Part shown: positions 1 to 10,500 of the stretch, piece after piece
Numbering within the stretch: the stretch's first letter is position 1
How the letters are laid out: the number at the start of each line of letters is the position of its first letter
From: Bisporella sp. PMI_857
Taxonomy: Eukaryota; Ascomycota; Leotiomycetes; Helotiales; Helotiaceae
Assembly (NCBI GenBank): GCA_021307315.1
Contig: JAJSPD010000001.1
Coordinates: 1-64,000 of the forward strand
DNA: 64,000 nucleotides
Reading direction: 5' to 3'
The notes under the pieces: model-generated
What the model was told of the DNA's origin: nothing
The model's database searches: none
What the model saw: the letters and a program-made list of their open reading frames with translations, nothing else
Program-made: the position numbers and the translations under genes

Positions 1-254
1 TGCCAGCCTGGAATCGAGTGCTTCGTCGACGACATGCAGCAAAGGCTTGCCTTCGATGTACATGATATCGACAACAATACAGTAATTGAAATCGACATCG
101 TCTTGAGCGTGAACTTGAAACGTCCTGGCGACTTGCCGTGCTTTTGGCAATGCTGGCAATACCGAGTGATATGCTCTAGGACGTTTTTGTTATCGCTATG
201 ACCTGCTCGGTTAGAATACGCTTGAGACGGCTGACTGATGGGTGGCCGAAACGT

Positions 255-458
255 TTAGAGCCGACGTAGTTCCACTTCAGTCAAATAGCATGGATTGTGA
301 TCAAATGACTTAGTGATATACACGCGGAGAGACGTATTCCATAGCATGAAAGGGTGACCAAATCGACGTACGACTGGTACGGTTTTGTGGGGGTTACGAG
401 GGCATTGTGAGTTGTTGAAGTATGTACAAAGATTATCCATATCCGTCAGACAAAGCAA
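255..458 (-). pseudogene. GAG-pre-integrase fragment
   Basis: The 67-residue frame ends YLTEVELRRL and is followed, after a frame change, by RFGHPSVSRL. Together these give the LTEVELRRLHRRFGHPS-like signature of the pre-integrase domain in fungal copia polyproteins. Integrase-core sequence follows down to position 1. A stop codon and a frameshift interrupt it at about 240-255. Confidence 0.65.
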
Positions 459-579
459 GAAAGGTGTCGACTTCTACAACATGGAACTCGACTATGCCGA
501 TAGGAGTTGTTATAGTAGTAGAGCCAATAGAAAGTTGAGCCGATACCGAATTGGACGTTGACTATGCTTTTTGATTCGT

Positions 580-945
580 TCAGCTTACGTCAGTAGCTTT
601 TTGAAGTGCGAGAAATTGGCCATAGCCTGCTGTAGAGCGCTTGGAGGCTCCGGTATCGATCATAATGCCTATGAATTCAGCAGATGTGTAGCGTGAGGCG
701 GTGGCGTACGCAAAAGGGTCGGCATCTACAGGAGCGTCGAACATGGCGTCGGAGCCTGTAGCGTTGGAGCCTGTAGCATTGGAGCGTAGCATTGGAGTCT
801 GTAGCTTGGACCTGTAGCGTTGGAGCCTGTAGCATTGGAGCTGTAGCATTGGAGTCTGTAGCGTTGGAGCTGTAGCATTGGAGTTGTAGCATTGGAGCTG
901 TAGCATTGGAGCGGAGTGCTGGAGCTTGTGATTGCATGGTTGCAA
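580..945 (-). pseudogene. Protease fragment preceded by a minisatellite-encoded repeat
   Basis: The C-terminal third reads through YTSAEFIGIMIDTGASKRST, with the D-T-G-A signature of retropepsin-type aspartic proteases, followed by GYGQFLALQ as in copia polyproteins. The N-terminal two thirds encode a repetitive ATAPMLQ/QCYRLQ tract from a GTAGCATTGGAGC minisatellite. The repeat therefore sits in the Gag-protease spacer. The frame is open over the repeat but is broken on both sides. Confidence 0.65.
735..915. repeat. Minisatellite of about 12-18 bp units (GTAGCATTGGAGC type)
   Basis: About a dozen imperfect copies of a unit like GTAGCATTGGAGCTG or GTAGCGTTGGAGCCT occur in tandem between the zinc knuckle and the protease of the copia relic. 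Units vary in length (about 12, 15 or 18 bases), and both minus-strand frames listed here stay open across most of it. Confidence 0.8.
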
Positions 946-1153
946 GCTCTATTAGCTAGCTCAGTTGCCCGTAGACGTTGCGTTGCTTGGGTCGATCTCG
1001 CCGTAAGAAGTGAAATAGGCTGTCAGATCATTTTCATCATCCGTTCCGTACAAGTGCTTACATCGAGCGTTACAGCGTTGAACGCGTCGTTGACTTCTGT
1101 TGCTGAGTCATCGCTGTCACTGCCGGTGCCTTCATAGTCCGTGATGTATTGCT

Positions 1154-1429
1154 TCAAGCGTTCCTGGTAATGAGAGAATTGCTTATTTTTTCTTTGAACT
1201 TGTTTTTGAAACGAGCTCTGGCTTCTTCTTGCTCTTTTTCAGGGTGCTTCCACGAACGACAGTTTTCTCTGTTGCAAACGAAACAACGTTGTGACTTGTT
1301 GAACGGGCGTTTTTGGTTACGGTTACGGTTGTAGTCGTTTTTGCGATAACGCCGATCTGTGAAATAAGCTTGCGAATTGGTTGAAGTTGAATCTGCATAG
1401 AATCCTTGGGCCTTTTTTACAAGCTTCAA
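1154..1429 (-). pseudogene. Gag C-terminal zinc-knuckle fragment
   Basis: A 91-residue basic frame carries a CCHC-like knuckle, CFVCNRENCRSWKH, preceded by an Arg/Asn-rich segment and followed by a charged region (EKEQEEARARF). This layout is typical of the nucleic-acid-binding end of copia Gag. It lies between the Gag core and the protease, in the same orientation. About 260 bases between it and 1691 hold no clear frame. Confidence 0.65.
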
Positions 1430-1690
1430 AAGTTGCTATTAAGGATCGAATATATTATTTAGACCCGCAAGCGATAAAGATGGTTTGCTGCATGCTGATT
1501 GACAAGCTTTACTTCACGGCATGTTGAAAGAATTTTTGATACAGAAATTTCGTTCTGGTATGTAGACAACAAGCTGTGTTGAATATTTCGCAAAGTATTT
1601 ACGAGTATGCCGAAACACTCAAAAGTAGACTTTTCTGCGTTAGCTTGTATTAAGACCGAAACGTAGTAGAATCCTATAAAGCAAGGGCTG

Positions 1691-2119
1691 CTATTTTTTG
1701 CTCTGGGCCTTCGAAATGATGTTTCGTACTATTAACATTTGTTGAAACGAAAGCTGACCGATACTGTTCTTTTTGTTGCTGTAGTAATCGCTCAAAGTAG
1801 TCCACGAAGCATAGTTGGATACGCGAGGTGATATTGATAGAAGGCAACTGGCTTTATTGCACAAATCTTTGAAAACAGCTAGTTTGAACTTTAGACTATC
1901 GCCGTCGGCACCGTATTTGTCATTTTCAGAGTACAGCTTGAATAAATTAGCTAGTTCTCTGCCGTAGTTTTTGGTTACAGGTGTTATGTGCGGTTCTGCT
2001 GCAGTAAAGTTTGATGGCCTTGAAAATCGAGCCGGCGTTTCCGGCACTGCAAAAAAGGGCCTGTGCTGCAAAGTTTGGTGCAAGTTCGAGTGTTGTACGA
2101 ACAGAATTCCGAGGTTCAT
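1691..2119 (-). pseudogene. Gag central domain fragment
   Basis: This 142-residue frame continues Gag after the Gln/Thr-rich part. It contains the stretch ELANLFKLYSENDKYGADGD and ends in QMLIVRNIISKAQSKK. The zinc-knuckle fragment follows at 1154-1429, as expected for copia Gag. The frame is bounded by frameshifts on both sides. Identification rests on order and on remembered similarity to fungal copia Gag proteins. Confidence 0.6.
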
Positions 2120-2466
2120 TTTGTTAGGTTGAAAGACTGAGTTTGAGTTTGAGTTTGAGTTTGATTTTGAGTTTGAGGTTGAAGTTGAGTTTGAGGAGTT
2201 TGAGGAGTTTGAGTTTGAGGTTGATCTTGTGACTGAGAATAAGCTGCAAAGTCATGATTCGTGTTCCGCTTTAAGTTCAAAGTCGGCGAAAACAGCTTAT
2301 CTTTCGTAAAATAGTCTTTGATAGCTTCAGGGGTCCACGGAAGCGGTTCTTCGGCTTGAGCAACTTGGTGAAGGCTATAGGCCATCGTAAGGCCTGCTCT
2401 GACAGGAGCGTGGACGCCGTGGCTGCGAAGTGGTTGCGAAGCATGCGAATTGTTGAGGTGTTGCAA
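2116..2466 (-). pseudogene. Gag fragment with Gln/Thr repeat
   Basis: This is a 116-residue frame of copia Gag. The first half resembles the N-terminal Gag region (LPWTPEAIKDYFTKDKLFSPTL). The end is a low-complexity QTQTQT tract encoded by a TTTGAG-type microsatellite at about 2125-2225. It overlaps the next Gag frame (1691-2119) by a few bases in a different phase, so one frameshift separates two parts of the same original protein. No independent function is suggested. Confidence 0.6.
2125..2225. repeat. TTTGAG hexanucleotide microsatellite
   Basis: Imperfect tandem repeats of GAGTTT/GAGGTT occupy about 100 bases and encode the Gln/Thr tract of the decayed copia Gag on the minus strand. 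Confidence 0.85.
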
Positions 2467-2572
2467 AGCTTGAAAGTGTTCTTTGAAAATTCATGGAAAT
2501 CATCACGATATTGTTCCCAAAGTCGTAATCGTTGAAATCTCCATGTCTGTATTCCAGTAGCTTGTAATCGAT

Positions 2573-2671
2573 CTATAGGTCTAGCTCTCCGTTTGCACTT
2601 TCGACGATATTGACCTTTTTGTACTTCTTCTGGGCCTCCGCGAGGGCTTTTGCTTCTTCAGAAGTGAGCAT
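2573..2671 (-). pseudogene. N-terminal Gag fragment of the copia element
   Basis: A 32-codon frame begins MLTSEEAKALAEAQKKYKK and ends at a TAG, with further Gag-like sequence continuing in the same frame beyond the stop. It immediately follows the putative LTR and leader, as expected for the Gag start of fungal copia elements. It is too short to count as a gene by itself and is read as the broken start of gag-pol. Confidence 0.55.
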
Positions 2672-2689
2672 TTTTGTTGAGGGCTTGAA

Positions 2690-2951
2690 ATTGATTCAAT
2701 GATTGAGTATCTTGATCTGTGCGCGCTCACTGATCAGTGTTGGTATCACTCTTGTGATACTTTCTTCGTATTGATGACTTGCAATAGCTTAAGTCGGTTA
2801 CCCACGGGGCACGTAGCACCGCGATCTCAGCGCAGTGCTATATATGCTCGTTGTAGGTGGTTGACTTGTTCTTGATTGTTCTAAGTTACGTCCTACGAGC
2901 GAGAACTTAAATACATTCAGGTGGTGGCCTGTGCGTCATGGAACGTTCACA
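2690..2951 (-). repeat. Putative 5' LTR of the copia element
   Basis: On the minus strand a segment beginning TGTGAACGTTCC lies directly upstream of the first gag codon (2671). It separates GC-normal copia sequence from the AT-saturated gypsy relic. It contains a TATA-like stretch (AGCATATATAGC) near 2840. The outer edge is set by the abrupt base-composition change and the TG start. The inner edge is uncertain, because no primer-binding site was recognised and the matching 3' LTR is outside the window. Confidence 0.45.
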
Positions 2952-2956
2952 TGACT

Positions 2957-3151
2957 TTATACCAACAAAGCGTTTTTTAAGTTAAATTGCGTAAATATTT
3001 TAGTTTTTTGCAAACGATTTTTTATTTCGTTTGCTTTAAATAATACGTATTTATTTTTAATTGTTATGTTATTTAGCTTTTTATAGTCGATATACAATTT
3101 TTTCGTTTTGTTTAGTTTAAGTACAAATAACACTAAAACTTTTGTTAGCAA
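2957..3151 (-). pseudogene. Reverse transcriptase fragment (Ty3/gypsy)
   Basis: The 64-residue frame includes LYIDYKKLNNITIKNKYVLF and KTKIFTQFNLKNALL. This aligns in order with the gypsy RT signature LRxCVDYRxLNxxTIKNRYPLP ... GAxxFTKLDLRxAYH. Arg, Gly and Asp positions are replaced by Lys or Asn, as expected from G-to-A change on the coding strand. The frame is truncated on both sides and lacks the catalytic YxDD box. Confidence 0.75.
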
Positions 3152-3630
3152 TATTGATTTTTAATAATTCTTTTTTTAAATTATTGTTTATAAACTTTTT
3201 AAGCGTTTTTAAATCGTTTTTGAATAATAAATATATAAGTTTACTAAAAGTACTGTTTTTAACAAGTAGTATTTTATAATTTTATAGTTTATATTTCGGC
3301 AAAACTGCGAGTTTTTGTTTTTTCGAAAATAATTTTTTAATTTTTTATATTTTGCGAACAGTTTTTTAATATATAATTCTTGTTTTAGTAATTTAGTTTT
3401 TTTAAAAAAGTAACGTAAACTTTTTTTTAGCTTTAGTCGAGTTTTTGTGTTTGTGTTTTTTTGTTTTAGCTTTTATTTACAATAACGTTAATAGTTGTAG
3501 TTTAATAATATACTATATTTGTTAAAAACGAACTGTTTTGTTTGCTAATTAATTGTTAAGTTATATTTCGTAATTTATAGCATTTTTAAAATAATTTTAT
3601 ACTTTCCGATTTAAGTAATATTCAATTGTA

Positions 3631-3714
3631 ACTATTTTATATAATTGTTTGTGTTTATTCGAAATTTTACTATTTTATATAATTGTTTGTGTTTATTCGA
3701 AATTTTACTATTTT
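3631..3714. repeat. 38-bp tandem duplication
   Basis: Two perfect adjacent copies of a 38-base unit (3631-3668 and 3669-3706) start ACTATTTTATATAATTG and are followed by 8 bases of a third. The copies are identical although the surroundings are heavily mutated, so the duplication looks younger than the mutation phase. Confidence 0.95.
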
Positions 3715-5579
3715 AATATTTACAAGTTTATTTCTGTATAATGCGTTTATACTGTTTACTATAGTAAAAGTGTATAACGTGTTTTTAACTTGTATAAATA
3801 TATTAAATGTTTAATAATTTTAAAAATATAAAATTTTTGTAGCTTTAAAATTAATTATAACTACTATTTTTTTTTTTTTAGTTTAATATTAGTAAATAAT
3901 TGTTTTGTACTTCTGAATATGTATAGTTTTTTTTTGTTTTTTTTTTTATTGTTTTGAAAAGTACTATTCGTTTTTTTTTAAAAAATAACTTGCTTATTTA
4001 ATATTAAAATATATAAACAGTAATTTGTGTAATATGCAGTTTAATAAAAAGTTTCGTGTTATAAGTATTTATAGTATACTGCATTGTTTTTTTCGAATTC
4101 GTCGATTATTTCGGCTATAAATATTGCTTTTTATTTAGCACGATTTTTAGTTTTTATTTTTGTTTATATATTTTTAGTTTGTTTTTTTTTTTAAATTTTT
4201 TAATTAATAATTTTAATACCTGCTTTAACGTAAACTTTTTAGTTTTGTTACTATATATTTTTTAAAAAGTGTTTTTAAATGTTTAAGTTTATTTTAAACA
4301 AAGTTTTATACAGTTTTTTTTTTTTTTTTTCGAAATATAAAAAAGTTTATTAAGTTTTTGTTTAATGTTTTAATTTTCGTCGAATTTTAATTTAATAACT
4401 GCGCCGTTTATTTAAAATAAAAACTTTTTTATAGTTTTGCAGTTTTTTTTTTATTCGCTGTTTTTATTATAGTAGCAGCTAAAGCATTTATTTTTTTATA
4501 ATGTATTGTATATTATATTATACTTGTTACAATACGTTTTAAACTGTATATAAACTTTTTGTTGTTTTAGTTTTTTTTTTGTTAACTTAATTTTTAAAAC
4601 TGCAATTTCTTTTTTTCTGGAATTTTGCTATTGTATTTTTTTTTTTTCGTAGTATTAAGCTATTTTTGCTTTTTTAAAATTGCTATTTTTAATAGTATAA
4701 GCTTGCTATATAGCCCGAAAAACTATATTCGAAATATAATTTTTGTTTTTGCGTTGTTGTATTTTTTTTTTAAATAAACTAAACTTTTGTTTAAGTTTTT
4801 TTTAAAACGCGTTTAACTTTATAAATAAATAATAACAAAGTTTCTGGAAATATTGTTTTTTGCTAAACTTTAAAAAGTACTGTTTTTTTTTATGCGTTTT
4901 TTATACAGTTTAGTGTTAATTTCAATTGTTTTATTTTTTATTTCGGTAAAAGTTTACAGTTTTTTTTTTTAACAATATTATTTTTAATTTTTTTTTTAAG
5001 TTTTTTGTAGTAAAGCACTTTAAAAAGTTTTTTTTTTTAGTTTACTTTGTTTGCTAACAACTTAAACTTTTTTATATTTCGTAATACTAGTAAATTGTTT
5101 GTATAATTGAATATTTTTTTTGCACGTATTTTTTTATTAGTGTTTTTAAATATACGTATAAATTGACTAACATATTTATTATAGCTGTCGAAAATAACAT
5201 TAGTTTTATTTTATTTTTTGTTATGTAAATAAACTAAATAGTTTTTAAAATAAATAAAAATTCAGTTATAAATTGTTTTGTTAAATAAAATACAGCTTAT
5301 AAAACAATTTGTTTTTGAAATTCAAAAAATAATAAGTTTATACGAATATAAATTTCGCATTAAAATATATATACGCGTAGCTTTTTACGATTGCTGTTAA
5401 AAAGTTTAAGTTCGTAAACTTTAAATACTTTAATTTGCTAAAGTAAGTAAATAAGTTAAAAAACCGGTAGTAAAGTATGCTCGCTTTTAAAAGTACGTAA
5501 AGTTAAATTAGTTATTAACATAGTATATGCAATACAAGTACTTTAAAATTTAGTGCTTAAAGTGTTACGGTTTTATTAG

Positions 5580-5914
5580 CTAATTTAATATAAATAAAAG
5601 ATTTTGGTCCGAAGTTTGTTAGTCTAAAAAAAAGTAAATATATTATATACAAGACTAAATCCTAATAACAAGTATACTACTGAAAAATACTATTTGAGTT
5701 GAGCACGAAGTTTTATTTACTAGGAAAGCTATTTACTTATATAAAGTCTTTGTGGGGTTGGATTATTGCAAAACAATGATCCGTTGGATCATGGATCATT
5801 CATGAGCCATGATCCATCACGTGACCTTCTCCGTCCCAGGGGTTCTCTGTGTAAGCCAAGCTTACCGAGCCTCAGGCCCCTAAGGCATAAGTCCTGTTAG
5901 CGATGCGCGTAACA
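5580..5914 (-). repeat. Putative 5' LTR of the gypsy relic
   Basis: On the minus strand the segment begins TGTTACGCGCATCGCTAACA and includes an inverted repeat (GGATCATGG at 5786-5794 with CCATGATCC at 5807-5815). A TATA-like TATATAAG lies at about 5737-5746. The first 155 bases have ordinary GC content, then the sequence grades into AT-saturated DNA. The inner edge near 5580 is a guess. No second LTR is present for comparison. Confidence 0.5.
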
Positions 5915-7592
5915 TACTTGTTTACTTAAAACGTTATTGTTATATTATACACGTTTAAAGTAATTTATAACTTTAAAAATTAGTTTTACCAATAAACTTA
6001 AATATTTAAATAATAATAATAATTTTAATTAATTGTTTTTAAAGTTGTTGATTAAACAATTGCAATTTGAAGTGCAAAAATAATGGTGGTGACAGGGATT
6101 GTGGCCAGGATGATGACATGGCCAGCTAACTGATCAAGTACGTTAACTGTCCAGTGAATAAAATCACGTGATGGGGATAGTGCATGTGCTAGTTGAACCA
6201 TAATAAAACCCATTGAGCCGTAACCCGTTGGAAGTACTTGTCTTTTTTTTCTCATCATGTCCTGGAGAGAAGTGTGTGTACACACTTCGGGGTCATATTA
6301 TTCGCACCCACCGACCCCCTACCAATACGGCCTTGTGGCGATGATGGAGATATTTACTCTGCCTTAAATGATAAACATCGAGGGCGGCGGTCTTTTCTTT
6401 TGTTGGGTATGGTTTTCTCCGGTCGTGATATCCTTTTCGAAAGTACCTCAAGAGGTAGTAGAACTGAATGTTGGTGGTGTCTTGGCACCCCTCAATACAT
6501 GTTGAACCATCCCAACAAGATAAAAGTGGGTTTTTTCAACTAATTCTTATAAAGCTTTTTCAAATAAATAAAATAAAGCGAAACTTTGACTAATAAAGGA
6601 CTGCCAGTTGAGAAATATATGAAATATGTGTTTTGGTTGCTTGAAGAGAGGCCATCCCAATCAATATCTGCCACTTCAATTCCTTCCTAATGACCGCTCA
6701 GTATCATATAACAAAGTAAGACAACTGCATATCATATATGACCATAAACTAAGGAGAACTGGGTTATCTACATAGCCTACAGTAACTATAACTTCAGATG
6801 AGTAAAAAAATTAATCGTGTATTAAATTTTGCATCTTAATCTTACACAATATTTTTTTTTGGAAAGCAGAAGTTTAGATGTAAGAAATCAAATTCAGGAA
6901 ATTACATATCCGATTCAGATAACGCCTTCCTTTAACTTTTACATTGCACTTTAGTACACATAGTAATAGATGACCTCAACCTCTTGCTACTATTTAACTC
7001 ACTTACGCTACTGAAACAAGCCAACTTGCTGTAACATTAAGCCTGATACTAGGGCGCCAAGAACTACTTTAAGAAGTTTTCTTCTAAATGGGAAATGGAG
7101 TTAAGTGTTATTACTGATTAGAATTGAATGTCACTACCTCGGAATCATTACCTCGACCAATTTTCTAGTATCCAAATATGTAACCCATTATCGTACTAAA
7201 GAACCTTTATTTAAAGTGTAAATTACTACTCCTAGCCCAGACTATTTAATCATCCGCATAACCTTGGTAGATTACTGCTCTTGGCGAAATAGATTTCCGT
7301 AGAAAGTCGCGGTCTTGTACACAGTTTTCTGTGGAGCTCGACTTATTCTTGTAACTTCTCATTCTCTCAAACATTCGTCATAATATTAACCTTCATTATA
7401 TATAGCTGAACGGGCGCACAGAAATAATCAAAATTGATCCTATATCAAGTGGGAAAACACAAATTACTTTTGACTACCTAAGAAATAAACTAAGAAAAGT
7501 TTACAAGATACATGGATTCCTACATGCACACCTCTCCCAATAAACCCAAACGCCATATATCTCCGAAATCATCACGGAGATCACGAAACCAT
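5915..7592. other. Gene-poor decayed stretch left of the giant gene
   Basis: The first part is AT-rich like the gypsy relic. A 77-residue minus-strand frame at 6052-6285 encodes a hydrophobic segment (two likely membrane helices, IHWTVNVLDQLAGHVIILAT and following) that looks like a fragment of a real membrane protein. It has no recognisable family and no continuation was found. From 6550 to 7590 the sequence is AT-rich without long frames. The last few hundred bases probably hold the 3' UTR of the gene ending at 7593. Confidence 0.5.
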
Positions 7593-10500
7593 CTATATTA
7601 AATTATCCCCATGATCTGCCGGCATGCTACTCTGCATGCTCACCCTCGAATGGTTCTGTAAGCTTTCTGGTGTAAAAAGCCGCACCGTTTTTTTCGGCCT
7701 CGCAACCAATACTTGCGCCGGACAGACGACAATCTCTTCGTCGCCGGCACCATTGTCGTCGCCTTTCTTGACTACTAAAGGGAAGAGCACGATTCGAACT
7801 GTGGCGCCTTGTTCTTCGAGCGCCTCGTTGGAGACACTTTCTCCGCTGCGCTCATTCATTAGTGCTGCATTGAATGAGACTTTACTGGCTAGGTCGCCGT
7901 TGGCATCGTATTCTGGCTGCAGAGGTGGAAGCATCATGTATTCCGCACGCTGAGTACGCATCTCAATTGAGAGTTCCACCGCTGCTTTCATGACTCTGAT
8001 GAGTTGTTCCTGAATCTGCTCCTCGAGGTGACTGGGCGGTGGGAGGATCTCGGTCAATGTCTCCATGACAACATTCACCACGGCCAAAGTATCTTGCTCT
8101 CTTTGTTCAATGAAAGCCCTTCGTTTAGACAGAAGTGTAAGCGTCGTTGCGCGCCATTGATGAACGGCAGACGCTGGCCCAACTTCCAGTAGTATCTTCT
8201 CCAGCGACTTGAGCTTCTGCCGCTGCTCTCTGTCCATGCCAAATAAGTACCGTGTGAAGACGTACTCCCATATCATGGTCATTGTCATTGACATGAAGAC
8301 GTCTCTTCTCTTGACTCTATCCGCAAGATAATTATCAACATCAGACCCGTCTAGGATGGCATTGTCTAGACGGTCGATGATCTTATCATTATTGATTTCC
8401 TTGGTGAGCCTGCAAGCTCTCATATCAGAGAACTTTGAGAATCGAAGAACCCATTGCTGAACATGTTGGCACAATTGCTGGCATGCGGTATCAAAGTAAT
8501 CTTCGTCTCGAATGGTGAGAAAGGCAAGATTGTCAGGCTTCGATGCTAAGATCTGTCGTTGCATAGTCCTGATTTGTTCCTTGGCCGCATCTAATTCTGC
8601 CCGCAACCGTTCGATTTCCTGGTCCTTCCCTTCCATCAGACCTTGCACCTCATTTCTCACTATCCCTTCCATACCAGACGACAAGTTCTCATGTGTAGCG
8701 CGGAGCTCCTGCAGCTCTCGAGTTGCTTGAGTATGCTGCGCCTCCAGCTGTCCATATCGATCATTATGCTGATTCCCCAATGTAATATTCGCACTTGTGA
8801 GACCATCATTGACTTCGCTGAGCCTTGTAACTTCCTTTCGTAACCAGTCAAGTGTTCGTTTGAGGGCATCAATTTCGGCATCGCGTTCCACTAGGGTTGA
8901 AGATGCATGTTGGGTTAATTGCAACGCGTGCTCGGCCTGTGCTTTTGCTTCAGTGAGCACGCGATTATCTGCTGCTAATTGTTCTAACTTGGATTCCAGA
9001 TCGAGGACTTGCATGCTCTGGCGTCGGCGCATGCTATGGGGTCGAGTGGGTGACCGTGGTGAGCCCATGCGGCCTTCGCCAAAGCCATCCTGTAAATTGA
9101 TTAGTATTGATCGATCATTAAGAGTCGCTTCTAGCTTGACTCACATAGACGTCAGCCATGTCTTTCGCCCGGACTCGACCCTCGTTTGCAGTTGGGTTTG
9201 CAACGTTGACTTGGGCAGCAGTGATCGCAGCAAGTTCAGCTTCTTTAGCGAGGTTGGGGCTGCTGTGTTGGCTGAGTGACCTCAGGTCCCCACTTTTCCG
9301 ATCGCTACGGCGGAGTGGGGGTGTGCCTGTTGAACGATTGCTAATCACACTCTCTGGTCGAAGGTCTGGCGTTCGAAGTCGATTGATATTTGGAGACGAG
9401 CGGCTGCTTCCAACACTTCCGGGGCGTTGTTCTCGACTTGATTGACGAGCAGCGGCGAATCCTAAGGCCGCTCCTCCAAGTATTGCACCAGCTGCTATTG
9501 AAGACTCGTTGAAGCTGCTGGGTCTCTCAGCTGGTGGTGGTCTTTGTGGCGTAGAAAGCTCTTTGTATTTGTCCTCCTTGGGCTTCTGGGATCGCTGGAT
9601 ATCGGGAGATTCAATGCGCTTTACCCGTTGCTGTACGAGACTCTCACCTTTCGGGGTGGCAGAGCGGTGAATGGTCTGTGTCCTATGCAGTTCAACAGGC
9701 TTGTCGTCTTTGGCAGCTAGTTTTTGAGATGGAAGCAGGTTAAGGTCGCTGGATGGATCGTGGGAATGTCTTTCCAACTTATAACTGTTTCTGGCTTCAT
9801 TATTCTGGGGGCTTATCGTTCGAGATTTGCTCAATGGTGACTTTCGTAATTCGACAGCTGGCGATTTCTCCAAGCTTGAATGTAGACGTTTCTCGTTAGA
9901 GCGGGGTGATGCGTGACTGTCAAACTCTCTCGGTTCCATGCTCGACTTGGTCTTTTGCTGTTGCGACTTGTGCAGATCAACGGTTTCGGACTCCTCGTCT
10001 ACGGCAGGCCATGACATCCTCGCGAGGGCGCCATCAGAGGTGGAAACGGGTTCTCGGGACTTATCAGCAGGTGAGAAATCGCGTAGGTGGACACCACTAT
10101 CTCGAATATGTTCGTGCTGATCCGTGAATCCCTTCTGTAGCGGGATAGGAGATTCGGTGATGAATGCACTATCCCGATTGAAATCAACGGAATGGGGGGA
10201 TGGTGAAAGTTTGCGTGTGGTCTGTTCTGCTTCCCCTTGTACTGGACTCTCCTCTCTGACGACAGGTAGTACCGAACCTGCTCGCGATCCTGGGCGTCCA
10301 TATAAGCTAGCTGTGACTTGGTTCAATGCTTCTGCTATCGGTGCGTCACGAGGGTCGTAGTACTCTCTTTCGCCTAAGCTTCTGTATGATGCCAGCTCTG
10401 GTAATTCGGCATGGTGTTGTTCTGGGCCTGCAATGAGAATTCGTTCATCACTGTCTCTAGATATATCTTTGGCATGGAAGGTATCTGGTGGTGATTGCTC

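Larger units (their letters stand above)
1..2951 (-). mobile_element. Decayed Ty1/copia retrotransposon, 5' half (LTR, gag, zinc knuckle, protease, start of integrase)
   Basis: Reading the minus strand from right to left, broken frames follow copia Gag-Pol order. A possible 5' LTR comes first. Next are Gag fragments, a zinc knuckle (CFVCNRENCRSWKH), a retropepsin-like active site (MIDTGAS), a GAG-pre-integrase motif (TEVELRRL, then RFGHPS in another frame) and the start of the integrase core (VVDIMYIEGKPLLHVVDEA) at the window edge. Consecutive pieces are separated by stops and frameshifts: a stop after ELRRL near 255, and a missing base near 20 that breaks the expected DEATRFQ motif. No intact polyprotein is possible, so the element is non-autonomous. 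The rest of integrase, RT, RNase H and the 3' LTR should lie left of the window. Family assignment rests on recalled motif order. Confidence 0.85.
2952..5914 (-). mobile_element. AT-saturated Ty3/gypsy retrotransposon relic, RIP-like
   Basis: About 2.9 kb of extremely AT-rich DNA carries one recognisable coding remnant at the left end, a gypsy reverse transcriptase piece (2957-3151). At the right end is a GC-normal LTR-like segment (5580/5760-5914) starting TGTTACGCGC on the minus strand. The order LTR, then Gag space, then RT fits the 5' portion of a minus-strand gypsy element. RNase H and integrase are missing beyond 2952, where the copia element begins. Long T tracts and near-absence of CC suggest heavy C-to-T mutation (RIP), but this is a visual judgement. 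Confidence 0.75.

Noticed and set aside
735..915. CRISPR-like array
   Set aside because: Units are adjacent or nearly so with no unique spacers, in a eukaryotic retroelement; it is a minisatellite.
7593..9068. A separate 491-residue coiled-coil gene starting at 9068
   Set aside because: The intron at 9090-9144 joins it in phase to the giant frame, and the conserved-looking C-terminal part fits as the tail of the same protein.
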